A stretch of DNA of 64,000 nt, taken from positions 13,415,618-13,479,617 of the forward strand of contig LS997566.1 in NCBI GenBank assembly GCA_000469685.2, given 5' to 3'. The first letter of the stretch is position 1. The number at the start of each line of letters is the position of its first letter. The translations under genes and the position numbers were made by a program. Below are positions 1 to 9,932 of this stretch, one piece after another. Source of the DNA: Haemonchus contortus (lineage: Eukaryota; Nematoda; Chromadorea; Rhabditida; Trichostrongylidae). The notes beneath the pieces are model-generated. The model saw only the letters and a program-made list of their open reading frames with translations, searched no databases and had not been told where the DNA came from.

Positions 1-269
1 TCAGCAGGGTTCCGCCCACACGCTGCGGGCTATGCACACGACAAGGGGGGGGGGTGGGTGCGTGGGTGCCATGGGCCTGCCTGCGATGGGCAGGGCGCCC
101 TAGAAGTGGGTGGCACTTCCACATCAGTTCGCAACACTCGATTCAGCGAAAACGTGGAGGCCAGAGAAAAAAATGATAGGGTGAGCAAGGCCTTTTGCGT
201 GGAGAGCATGCGTAAACTTGAAAAGCTTTGCCCACAGTGTGGTCAAATAAGCTTTTTGAAAACATAAAT

Positions 270-800
270 AATCCGTTGAAACGCGGGAAAAAGTAGTTGG
301 AGGTTACAGAAGAAATGTGGTCGAATTCTTGGAAGGGACGTGGTTTGCGCTAGGATGGACTGGGCTTATTATTAAATCAAAAATTCATCTCTCTGATTAG
401 AAACGTTTTGGAAAGAGGAAAAGTGGTTGGAGGCTGCAGAAGAAATGAGCTCATCTCATAAGTTGATTCGATCCTTTCAGGCTCCGACGAAGGTGGTTTC
501 ACCAAAACGTTAGCCGTTAAGGTATTGTAAACCTCGTGTAAAGTTGTGCAAATAAAGTTTTCTTCGAAATGAGCTCGATTCCCCGAAGTGGGCGGAGCCA
601 AAATGAAGACTCCGTAGCTGTTCTAGAAACTTTCCAGAACACGGGGAAAAAGAGGCTAGGGTTTATAGAAGACATGTTACCAAACCCCTGGAGTGGGCCG
701 GCTTTACGATGGCCGGGGTCAAGATCAAAAGTTCAAAACTCTGCTCAGAAACATTCTAGAATGCGGAAAAATGGCTAGAGGCAATCGGAAGATATCGGGC
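270..800 (+). repeat. Diverged tandem array, about four units
   Basis: Four related blocks occur near 275-316, 396-447, 628-676 and 748-795. Each has the plan GAAAC..., then an A-rich GGAAAAAG stretch, then (G)GTTGGAGGC-like and CAGAAGAAATG-like segments. The third and fourth are more diverged (GAGGCTAGGG, GGCTAGAGGC). Spacing is about 120 bp, with one longer gap between the second and third. The units are too diverged to be a recent satellite. The window starts just upstream in a G-rich run at 43-60. No coding role is visible. Confidence 0.5.
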
Positions 801-875
801 TAGATTTTTATAATTTGCAGCGGGTCAAAATTCTGATGCAAAAGTCTAGCACCGCAGGAAATGAGCAAAAGTTCG

Positions 876-1140
876 GAATAAAGGATAAAGAATAAAGTTT
901 TGGCGTAATCAATCCCGTCTAAGGGATGCGCCCCCGCACTTCTTTTCATGATCGTAGTATCGTAATGATTGCGTATATGGCCCATACAATGACTTGCGGT
1001 GGTCAGCCGATGTTCAAGTCAGTGCTTTTACCCTCTCAGACGAGCCTGGTATCAATTAACCGACCTCGGAAGGCTTAGTTGGCCTAGCCGGATATCGATA
1101 AGCGATTCGAAGCCGTGACCGTACGTGTGTGAAGTTGTAA
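876..1140 (-). mobile_element. tRNA-derived SINE, copy 1
   Basis: This is a reverse-strand copy of the window's SINE family. On the minus strand the tRNA-like head carries a degenerate B box (GCTTCGAATC), followed by the family body and a conserved 3' part that includes GGGATTGATT and an ACTTTATTC-type tail. The A box end is degraded near 1120-1140. Confidence 0.7.
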
Positions 1141-1489
1141 GAAGGAGATATCGAGATAAAGATAGAGTGATATTACGAAATATCCGTGCGCGGAAAGAGC
1201 TGCCCATAAAAGGGCATGGATCTTATCCGGTGATTCATTCTCGCCTGGAGTCAGTCTCGGATTACCCTAGAAGGGGGTATCCTTCAGACACGCACGTTAG
1301 CCTCATCCCAAGAAGAGGAGGAGAAATTTTGATAAATTGGTGCCCTCAGAAGTAGGGCTAGCACTCTTCCCTCTCGTAGGATTCATTGTATCTTAACGTT
1401 GGTATTGTACACTAATTGTATAATATCTTGACCTTTGTATTGTACACTATTGCATTGTATACCATTTGTATTGTCTACTATCACTTAAA

Positions 1490-2177
1490 GGCACTGTTCA
1501 CGAAAAAATGGTTTCGGAGATTTGCACATGGTTTGGATTCGAAGCCCCCTCTGATACCATTTGTGCAGGAATTAGGTCGGAAAACGGCTGGATAGGGCAC
1601 GATGAGGGCAGGAACATTGGGGGACGGGATGCCTCCGCCCCTCGCTAGGCTGACTACGAGTTCAATTTGTCCTTCACCAAATTCGATTTGGAGCGAAGTT
1701 GGTGAAAAATCGATACGCAGATTGGCAAATTGCCTGGTATGATCAGCTGGTCGACCGCCTCGTACAGGAGCAGGCTGTTATTTCTATTATTCGCGTATCG
1801 TTTGTTTTTTTTGTTATTAATTTTTTACGGTAGCATTCTTTAACTATTCTCGTAAGTTTATTGAAGATTTTAACATATTTTGTGTAGATTATTGCATGCA
1901 AATGTTTTTTTTATTTCAGAAACTCCGTTACTTTCGATGTGTTGTATGTATTGCAGACATTGCGTCGCGTTCGTGCATTTTCGCTCGAACACTCCCTAAC
2001 CGCAGTTTTTTCAATGTGAAATTCGTCCAACCCCTCTTTCCAGCTCTTTTTTTGACCCTTTGTAATTCTTTTTGTTCATCGTTTTTTGCGCTTGTTTCGT
2101 TGTTATCGCTTTATTCTAGAGTAGTCCTATCAATTCCCGTCAAAAAAGGGTACCCTAACTTTTTTGTAAACAGTGCC
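1490..2177. mobile_element. GGCAC-type short DNA element, copy A
   Basis: The left end GGCACTGTTCACGAAAAAA at 1490 and the right end ending in AACAGTGCC at 2177 form imperfect terminal inverted repeats about 688 bp apart. Both are flanked by TTAAA/TTTAAA. The terminal sequence recurs at 4330, 5986, 6152, 6645 and near 30,519. No transposase frame is visible, so it is probably non-autonomous. Confidence 0.55.
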
Positions 2178-4329
2178 TTTAAATCACTGTGAAGATCTCT
2201 TGCCTTAGCTGTATTGTGCGCCTTAGGATAAAGCTGTTACTTTACTGCTCTGTTCGAGTCAAGCAAGGTAATCACCAAATAACCGCCTTACAAAGTGCAC
2301 CACTTACCACCACACAACCTCGGCCCAAAAGCTCGGAATAAGTCATGAAATTAGACAAAGGAAACGTTTCTGCTGTGGGCGAAGTGTTCTAACCGATGTA
2401 AACATGTAAAGTACTGTATTTACTAGGTTCTAGTCGCGCGATTGCGGAACTTACGCTATCGAATTGGATCGCACTTCGATTCTATCGTCGTTTGCTGCGC
2501 AAGTATCGCGCGGCACGTCTGATTGTCATTGAGAGTGCTATGCAATGCAATGGTTCAGTTTAAATTACTTTCCCTCGGGTATTTGAATGCAACTTAGAAC
2601 ACGTCATTGAGATTAATGAGTGCGATCTACTCGTAGAAGAAGCAAACTGGAAATAGAGGATGCGTTTCAAGTTTTTCTCTTATATTGAAAATAAAGGAAT
2701 TAGAAAATGAGGCAGTAGGGCCGTTAGTTCGAGAAGATTCTCTACAAGAAAGTGCAGAATCGTTGCACCAGCGTTGTTGCATTCAACGCCCGCGAGAGGG
2801 AAAACGTTGTGAACTATCAGACGTGTCCTTCTCGAGATCACGCTTTCCACGAAAGCTCTGGGCGAAAGAATGGTGTGCTTCATGTATTCAGTGCATTCAG
2901 AGCGAACAAGGTATTTAACCCTTGACTACGTTAGTTCGCGACAGGGACGATTGGAGACGTTGCTGATGGTTGCTCGAGTAAACTAATGGTCAACGTGACG
3001 ACAGGTGACACTGGCAATCCAGTTAAGCCTCTTACAAAAAAGATTACCCTTTACTTTGACCTTCTGCACTATTTCAACGTTTCTGCCTTTCATGATTAGT
3101 ACAGCCTCTAAACAAGATGAGCGGATCGCGAAGCCGCAGCATCTTTTGTCTACTCTGGTCCGATGCCACGCTTCTAAAATTTCTGAAACTTCTTGGGGGC
3201 AGGCCAAATGACAACGGTGTGCCACTGACCCGTGCGTTCTCGCTCATCTTCAAAGAAGGGAAAGGAAACGAAGGAACAAGATGTATAGAAATCGTGCAAG
3301 ATCCATCCCCATCGCTGCTGCATATTCTTTTTCCTACAAGCCCTTCTGTAATTTATCATGGAGCCCCAAGATAATGTAGTCAGTGGTTCCGCGCAGAGGG
3401 CAAGGGAACCATAACAGCAGAAACCATGGGTCTCCGTCAATGTTCCCACTACGGTCACATTTACGATGAAAGTTTGGCGAAGGCAAGACGGTCAATAATT
3501 ACTGGGGTGTTGGTACTTGTCCCCGGAAATGCATCACCTCGCCGCAACGGATCGCGCGTAGTCGCGTGCTATGAACGGAAATGTTGGTACACCCAGTGGA
3601 AGGATGTGGTCGCCGCGCAATCATGCCGATTGCTGCGAGAAGTGCAAAGAGGTACCGCCATTTTCATTATCTCGAAATGACGGTGGCATTGGCGAGATAG
3701 GCTTCTTCGAACGCCCATTGTCATAAACCCAAAGCGAACTCTGGATGCGAATGACTTCAGTGTTATTAATCAGAGATCATTGGTTGAGATCTTGCACCCC
3801 ACCCACCCCTTAGAAGACGAATACACTGCTAGACATTCGAAAAGAAAGGGCTTGCTATTAAAAACAACACTGTCAAAACTCGCGGAACCTTTTTGAAAGC
3901 AATGAGGGAACATCGAAATTTTTGGAAATCAGAAAACAACAGCTAGAGCAAAAACGACTCACACCGAGTGCGAAATTAAATAGCAGCAAAGTGAGTAACT
4001 CTAAGCTCGAAATAGTTGTCTTATCAAACACGATGAGCGACTTAAGGCTCAAATATCGCCTTCTCAGAGAGCGTTAAACGTGTTCCGAAAAGAAATCTGC
4101 GAGGTAAAATGGGTACTGGTACTCACCTGAAGAACAGGATTTGAGCAAGCGGTACGGGAAGATTCAAAGCAGTCGCCGAGCTGGCTGTATGTATAATATT
4201 ATAGATGTTCGCGAGCGGCGAATTAGATTGACTGTGTTTCAAAGCCACCGGTCGCGATAATTCCTCTGGGAGAGGCTCAGAAAAACTACGTGTTCGACCC
4301 CGGCAGTTACTAGAACCATGCTCTTTGAA
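2178..4329. other. No gene recognised
   Basis: Short open frames occur on both strands (for example 2685-2918, 3117-3374, 3426-3680). None shows a recognisable domain, a consistent splice pattern or support from a second copy in the window. The stretch is treated as intergenic or as unrecognised decayed repeat. Confidence 0.4.
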
Positions 4330-4705
4330 GGCACAGTTCACGATAACTCTGGGTAATCCAGATTATGACGAAAAATGGAAGTTAAGGTGGAAAGTAACAA
4401 TGGAGGCGAAGGAACTGCACGGATCGATGTTTCCGAAGGTAAAAAAAAGCATTGAAGAATCGTTAAAAAGGGGGCTGGACGAGAATGAGACCAGAAGAAT
4501 GAAGAAGAGTGGGACGTTTGGACGAGCTATACAATGTGGGTCATTGCGTGCGTTCGGGTCCAGGTGCAAATAACTGACTACGGTAAGCAAAAATTCATTC
4601 ACTTATAAGCCTAGGTAGACAAAAAAACCTAGTAACAGTAAAAATAGCTCCAATACAGCTTTATTCTATTTAACAGAACACGAGGTTAGGTAATACAGAT
4701 AAGAC

Positions 4706-4742
4706 GGCTGACGTTTCGGCGACTTTCGCCTTCTTCAGAGCC
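4706..4742 (-). ncRNA. Hammerhead ribozyme motif, apparently intact core
   Basis: Read on the minus strand: a closing stem GGCT...AGCC, then CTGAAGA, then a stem II hairpin GGCGA-AAG-TCGCC, then GAAAC, then GTC. These are the conserved CUGANGA, GAAA and cleavage-site GUC elements of a hammerhead with a very short stem III. Penelope-like elements are known to carry such minimal hammerheads. Predicted cleavage follows the GUC. Activity is inferred only. Confidence 0.7.
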
Positions 4743-4764
4743 TAAAAAAGGTGGAAACCAAATT

Positions 4765-5325
4765 ATGTCCCTTCCCTTCATGATACCCTTCATCTCTGAT
4801 CAGGTGAGCGCTTCCATAAGGAGGTGTCTGAAGAGATCGGGTCTAGAAGACACTGTTGGCCTCGTGGACATTCCTCCCAATACCCTAAAAAATCGTCTCG
4901 TTCGAAACCGCCTTTATGACCGCACATGCGCGACTGAGAATTGTGTGGTCTGTCCCAATATCAGTGAGGGAGACTGTGCCATCGCAGGCGTGGTTTACAG
5001 AATCATTTGCCGAAATTGTGGAGACGAATATATAGGGGAGACGTCTAGGCCGCTTTACGTTCGCGTTAGGGAGCATTTAGAGGGGAAGGCGAGATCGCGG
5101 ACATCTACTGCCTTAGGTTGCCACAGGCTGGAATCTCATAACGGGGACGATTTTGAAGTCATCGTCGAGGTCGTGGCGCGTGAAACCCAGACAGCCGCGC
5201 GCAAAACCCTGGAGGCGTTCTGGATACGGGTCAGGCAACCAAAAATGAACCGGAGGGGAGAATGTGTCTCAATAACGCGGGAACTTACCCCCTATATAAG
5301 GTTGGCCTTCCAGCCGGAACCGTAG
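4765..5325 (+). CDS. GIY-YIG endonuclease domain protein (Penelope-type C-terminus)
   Basis: An intact 186-codon frame that starts right at the inner edge of the left inverted arm. Residues 1-50 resemble the linker that follows the reverse transcriptase in Penelope-like elements. A cysteine cluster (C55, C60, C63, C71) precedes the nuclease core: GVVYR at 75-79, YIGET at 89-93, the arginine-rich RPLYVRVREH at 95-104, and a late acidic residue E150 in LEAFWI. This order matches the GIY-YIG nuclease fold, which nicks target DNA for element insertion. The reverse transcriptase half (several hundred residues in complete elements) is absent, so autonomous retrotransposition is not expected. The frame has no stop or frameshift, which is unusual among the decayed elements here. 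It could be recently inserted or mobilised in trans. The ATG may not be a natural start. Confidence 0.8.
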   Translation: MSLPFMIPFISDQVSASIRRCLKRSGLEDTVGLVDIPPNTLKNRLVRNRLYDRTCATENCVVCPNISEGDCAIAGVVYRIICRNCGDEYIGETSRPLYVRVREHLEGKARSRTSTALGCHRLESHNGDDFEVIVEVVARETQTAARKTLEAFWIRVRQPKMNRRGECVSITRELTPYIRLAFQPEP

Positions 5326-5502
5326 ACTCTGATCAGCCTGGTTCACGCTACTATCGTCGTCCGGGTGGGCTGGCTCTACTGATCTAGAAGGTACGGTTTT
5401 ATTCTCACTATTAGTTACGTGATGACTTAACTGATCTCGAAGGTCCCGTGGGGGGTGAGACATTTGGTCGAATAAATCATAATTTGGTTTCCACCTTTTT
5501 TA

Positions 5503-5538
5503 GGCTCTGAAGAAGGCGAAAGTCGCCGGACGTCAGCC
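5503..5538 (+). ncRNA. Hammerhead motif with broken core
   Basis: The inverted partner of the 4706-4742 motif lies on the same strand as the endonuclease ORF. The closing stem, CTGAAGA and stem II are identical, but the essential GAAAC has become GGAC. The core is therefore damaged and probably inactive. Confidence 0.6.
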
Positions 5539-6151
5539 GTCTTATCTGTATTACCTAACCTCGTGTTCTGTTAAATAGAATAAAGCTGTATTGGAACTAT
5601 GCCGAGGTTCATTGAGAGTCGAACATGGCAGTAAAAATAGCCTACCTTTCTCAGCCTCTTGGGGTAGGAAATTAAGTAGGGGATCGCGGTAGCAAAAAGA
5701 ATAACAGAGGAAAAAAGAATGTGAGAAAAACATCGACTCATCATTCGGCGATCGGCTGATTGTGTAAGGGTCCTAGAACGAAAGTTTGCAATCTGTACCT
5801 TCTCGACACCCGTCTGACGTGACATCGATCGGAGGGCGGGAAGGCCGCGCGAGCCGGGAACAGGGCTTCGGCTGTGTCCGAACCGTCGAGTTTTTGAGCA
5901 CGAGAGGATATTTTATATAACCCTGGGAGAACACTGAGTATTCCTAAGGGTAGGACTCAATAACCATTTTTATCGTGAACCGTGCCTTTGAAATAGGTGT
6001 TGTCACCGTATTCGCTCTCAGTAGGCTCAGCCCCGCTCAGAATATCATGGCTGTGAAATTAAACACGTAAGAGGAGTACCGAACAATATTATCCGTAGCC
6101 TGACTGCAATTCGGCTGCTCCGAATACGAAAAAAGATGAATCGTAGTTCGA

Positions 6152-6578
6152 GGCACAGTGCACGATAAAAATGGTTTCTGTGTTCTCTCCCCTAGAAATA
6201 CCCAGTGGCCCCCAAGGGTAACAGGAAGGGCGGTGTCGAGTCCCAAAACTTGACAGCTAAGGCACAGTGGGAGCCCCGTTAGCGGATCGCCCGGACTTCC
6301 CGCCCCTCGATTGACGTCACGTCAGACCAGTGGCGAGGCGATACAGGTTGCAATATTCGTTCTAGGACCCACCCACAATCAGCTGATCGCCGAGTGATAA
6401 GGCGGTCTTTCCACCTCATTCTTTTACCCTCTGTTATTCTATTTACTGCTGCGGTCCTTATTCGAATTTCTACCTCAAGAGTCTGAAAGATGGGCTGCTT
6501 CTGCTGTTACTAGGGTTTTCTTTGCTGACCTATTTTATTGGATGAATGAATTTTTGCATACCGTAGTCAGCTATTATC
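6152..6578 (+). mobile_element. GGCAC-type DNA element, copy C (one end seen)
   Basis: Starts GGCACAGTGCACGATAAAA and runs through AATCAGCTGATCGCCGAGT (about 6368-6390) to GAATTTTTGCATACCGTAGT near 6570. This is collinear with the minus strand of copy B and with the copy at 30,519. A further GGCAC start lies at 6645 in the same orientation. A right-hand inverted end was not found. Confidence 0.5.
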
Positions 6579-6644
6579 AATAAAAAATTATCGCCACGTT
6601 TAAGAAAAAAGAGAGTCAAAAATTCGAAACACGATGAATTCAAA

Positions 6645-8507
6645 GGCACGGTCCACAAAAAAAGTCTCTAGAGCCTTCTTTCGGGGCGAATGTCTAGCTC
6701 ATAGCCCACAACTGGCACACCACAGAAAATTAGAAAAGCCTAAAAATCCGCAAATACCAAGCTTTTGAGCATTGGTTCGAATCTCTTCAACTAGCTGAAG
6801 TCATGGGTTGTATGAGATAAAGACGCTGAAATGGGTGTTTAGACGAGATTTCAGTCGTGTCCAGTTGCGTAAATAATTCGCACAGTATCATTGCCCCGGA
6901 AATTGCTGCCCACTATCGCTATGGCTAAGGGTCCCGAATGACTAGCTGCTTGAGTGTTCAACATATGTTTTCTACTGTGAACATTGCAGCCTCCACAGGA
7001 CCGTTAAACCACGGCTGCCTCTGGGTGTGGTCAGCTGCGCCACTGGTCTTTGAGCCCTTATTGCGCTCAATCTGGTCTCTTTTACGACGCGACAACGCCT
7101 CATCAAGTGGCAACCTTTGAAGCGGTGCGTTCGTTTCGGTAGCAAATCTCTGAAAGCATTTTTACATAAACGAAAATTCAAAACGGCACTCGGCTATTAC
7201 AGTAATGCGACAAGGCATAACCCCATCTTGATACGCAAATTCCACCCGTCGCATATAGGACTCGTCGAAAAGGAGCCTTGGGCAAGGACACGGGGAGCAG
7301 GCGGGGTGGGTGTTGGAGAAGCCAGAGGGCTACTGTAGGAGCCAAGTGAGACTGAGTTTTCGTTTCTGTATCATTGTCATCGAGTACTGTGCAATAAGAT
7401 GCAGCAGTCGAATTCAGGATGAGCAGTACAGACGAGTTACTCAAAGATGAAAGCTGGTCTCGGAATCGACATCACGCGTGTACCTCTTTCTCCATCACCA
7501 AGTGGCTACTGAATAGAGAAACCAGCTCATGCTATGTACATGAGCCACGAAGCAGCTTATTCAGGTTGATTGCTCCATCAAATTCTTTAGCAGTAGGTTA
7601 GTTCTGGGAGAAAACCCAAAAAACATTTTCATCGAATACTGTGCAGTGAAGACAACAGCCAAACTGAGGAAGAGCTGTACGGACGAGTTATTTAGAGATT
7701 AGAATTGGTCTCAAAACAACATCACGCTAGAACACCTTTCTCTGCCACGTAATTGTAGCTGAATAGAGCAATCAGCTGGAGCTTTACGAGTGGACCAGGA
7801 AATAACTTCTTCAGGTCGATTGGTCCGATAGTTTCATGATAAACCTGCTCTACAGGGGTGCAAATTTTAGTTTCAACTAGTTCCACATTCTTCCCTCTAA
7901 AAGAGCGTTCCTGATTACAGAATGCGCGAATACCTTAATACAAAACATCTCGAATGTTCTGAATCATTCAGCGCTGTAGGGAAATACCACTAGGAAATAA
8001 CAGGCAACAAGATGGTAGCCAATTATCATAAGAAAGTATGAAGATAAAGACAGCGATTCAGAACTAGTTCTCTGGAAATAGCAATTGAAGTTCTCACTCA
8101 ACTGTTGCCCTAGTACTTGTCAAAAACTGGTCAGCAGCTCTTTGATTTCTGGTTCAATTCTGGCTAGCTTAATTGTTCTGGTGCTGAATCGATTGACGCC
8201 CACCCAAGCGATGTGGTTCAGGAAGTGGATGATCTCAAGCTGGGAATCCCTCGAAAAACTGATCTCTCAGGCAGTGGAGGTTCTCAAAAGTTTCCAAGAT
8301 CATGAGAATGTCAGTGATCCTCTGATCGTCTTCGACAGAGGTGTTAGAGCCGGTGATACCACGCAACGTTGAGGACATGGCTTTCCAACTGGACTAAGAA
8401 GGCGGGTGAGCGCTTGAACGGGTAAGGGACAGGGACAACGAGATTAGGAACATAAACTCTAGAAATTTGCAGACGCTGTTCTAGAAGAACGGAGAGAGCT
8501 CCCGCCC
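6645..8507. other. No gene recognised; contains a local duplication
   Basis: The blocks 7373-7605 and 7622-7850 are diverged direct repeats of each other (shared ATCGA(G/A)TACTGTGCA, GACGAGTTA, and later CTGAATAGAG). A frame at 8085-8372 has no recognisable domain. Nothing else can be assigned. Confidence 0.4.
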
Positions 8508-8845
8508 GCCCGCTGCACTATAGTGCTAATCCCCATGTAGCCAAAGAGACTCGTGAAAAATTGGAGGAGCTAGGCTGGGGTACCGTAACCCGCCCTCCTT
8601 ATTCCCCTGACAATGCACCCTCTGACTATCACTCATTTCGTCCTTCAAGGCCTTCTTAGCTGGGAGAGAATTCACCATGTTAGAAGGTTCCGAAAGAAGG
8701 ATGAGGTGCTGGGTTCCTTCAACTCCTGGTGCCCTCCCTCCACGCCGTTCTGGGGTAAGGGTGTAGCTAACGTGCCGGTGGGTGTTACTATTGAGACTAA
8801 CAGTGGTGATTACATTGTTGGATGTATTCCATTGCATGCTAAATA
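8508..8845 (+). mobile_element. mariner transposase fragment
   Basis: Plus-strand translation shows the C-terminal part of a mariner transposase. NPHVAKETREKLEELGW and then PPYSPDNAPSDYH correspond to the region around the third catalytic aspartate. A later frame gives FWGKGV...TNSGDYIVG, the family's usual ending. Stops and frameshifts interrupt it. No terminal inverted repeats are visible, so it is a truncated relic. Confidence 0.65.
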
Positions 8846-9727
8846 AAAAAACAAAACAACAATAAATGCCATATAATTCAATGCGTTCTCAACAGCCTGA
8901 TATGTATTGGTACAACAGTCCGGAGCTCCTGATTTAGGTCCCGGTATATAGTCCTTGAAAAGGACCATTTCAAAGCGTCAAAGCGGTACAACACCGAAGC
9001 ACAGCTTTACGACAATATTAGACAGCATAAAATATTTGATATGGTCAGTGGTCTCAATTAAAAGAATTTATTCCCTCTACAGAATTGGGGGGGAGGGGCG
9101 TGGAGAGAGAATCTCTAAGTTGGAGGGTAGCAATTGTCGACACTAACCAGTAAGGACAGTATTTGATATTTCAGGTAAAAACGATGGGGAACCAAGAAAA
9201 GCTTATTTCCCTATGGTACAATATCACGTTGCCAGAGCTGCGTCCATGAGGTTGACAGAATCGAGAAAATCGTCTTAAGTGACTGTCGTCTATTGCTCAC
9301 TGCCAAGGAAAATGAACTTCCTAGTTTCAGGAAAATTGAAAACTAGATTGCCCAATTGCTTCTCCCGAAGATTACAGGATTCCTTCATGACTGAATTGAA
9401 TTTCGATTGAGAACGCTGAGAAGAATTGGACAGCAAAAGCAAATGATTCGCTCAGGATGCCCGTCATCAGCTCGTTGAAAGGAATGCCTGGAAAACGCAA
9501 AAAGTTTCCCAATGTAACAAATTCTATTTCAGCAGTTTCCCAATACTTCCAGCTTCAGAAGTTTTCAGTATGAGAAACACCTTTGATAACCTCCCCCATC
9601 TGAGGAATGTAATAGTAATCCAAACATTGGTAATCTGGCAGTATGGAACGGCTAAGAAGGAAGTATTATATTTCAAATAGTTCCAAGTCCTCTCATCTTT
9701 GAACCTCGGCATGTCTGTTGTTCTTCA
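8846..9727. other. No gene recognised
   Basis: Only short frames without domains occur here. I see no repeat pairs or splice-supported exons in this stretch. Confidence 0.4.
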
Positions 9728-9932
9728 AATCGTTAGTTTTTACTTCTGCCTCGAGGTTTGTAGGTGGAAATATTTATTACGGCCGACGTTTCGACGGACT
9801 CGTCGTTTTCAAAGGCCTCACTTCCACCGCAAAGTGTAGCCACGCTACACAGTTAGTACATTAGTCGAAACGTCGGCCGTAATAAGTATTTCCACCTACA
9901 AACCTCGAGGCAGAAGTAAAAACTAACGATTT
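9728..9932. repeat. 205-bp foldback element
   Basis: Two arms of about 68 bp (9728-9795 and 9864-9932) are near-perfect inverse copies, from AAATCGTTAG to GGCCGACGTTTCGAC, around a 68-bp loop. The arm contains the AAACGTCGGCCGTAATAA motif typical of Penelope-related hammerhead repeats. The loop also contains GTGTAGC...GCTACAC, which can pair on itself. Confidence 0.75.
9781..9817 (-). ncRNA. Hammerhead-like motif with altered core pair
   Basis: Minus-strand order: GGCC closing stem, TTGAAAA in place of CTGANGA, stem II GACG-AGTC-CGTC, GAAAC, GTC, GGCC. The architecture is the same as at 4706-4742, but position 3 is T rather than C and position 8 is A rather than G. In the known ribozyme these two bases pair. 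It may be a compensated variant or just a decayed copy. Confidence 0.45.

Larger units (their letters stand above)
4649..5628 (+). mobile_element. Penelope-like retroelement derivative (GIY-YIG only)
   Basis: A 980-bp insertion flanked by a 13-bp direct repeat, CAGTAAAAATAGC, at 4636-4648 and 5629-5641. It has long inverted arms (4644-4767 and 5478-5600, about 123 bp and nearly identical) around one ORF with a GIY-YIG endonuclease domain. Penelope-like elements are known to pair a reverse transcriptase with this endonuclease and to carry hammerhead ribozymes in their terminal repeats. The arms hold such a motif. No reverse transcriptase is present, so this is a 5'-truncated or stripped-down copy. 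Its arms are inverted rather than direct. Confidence 0.75.
4330..5986. mobile_element. GGCAC-type DNA element, copy B, host of a nested insertion
   Basis: The ends are GGCACAGTTCACGATAA at 4330 and its inverse ending GTGCC at 5986. Both are directly flanked by TTTGAA (4324-4329 and 5987-5992), which fits a 6-bp target duplication. Read on the minus strand, the right part aligns with the elements at 6152 and 30,519, sharing the segment AATCAGCTGATCGCCGA. The left part (4560-4640) carries their TTTTTGCTTACCGTAGTCAG-like end. A Penelope-derived insertion at 4649-5628 splits the two parts, so the original element was about 670 bp. Confidence 0.65.

Noticed and set aside
3117..3680. Possible exon pair on the plus strand
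   Set aside because: The two frames have no convincing donor/acceptor pair in phase and no recognisable domain.
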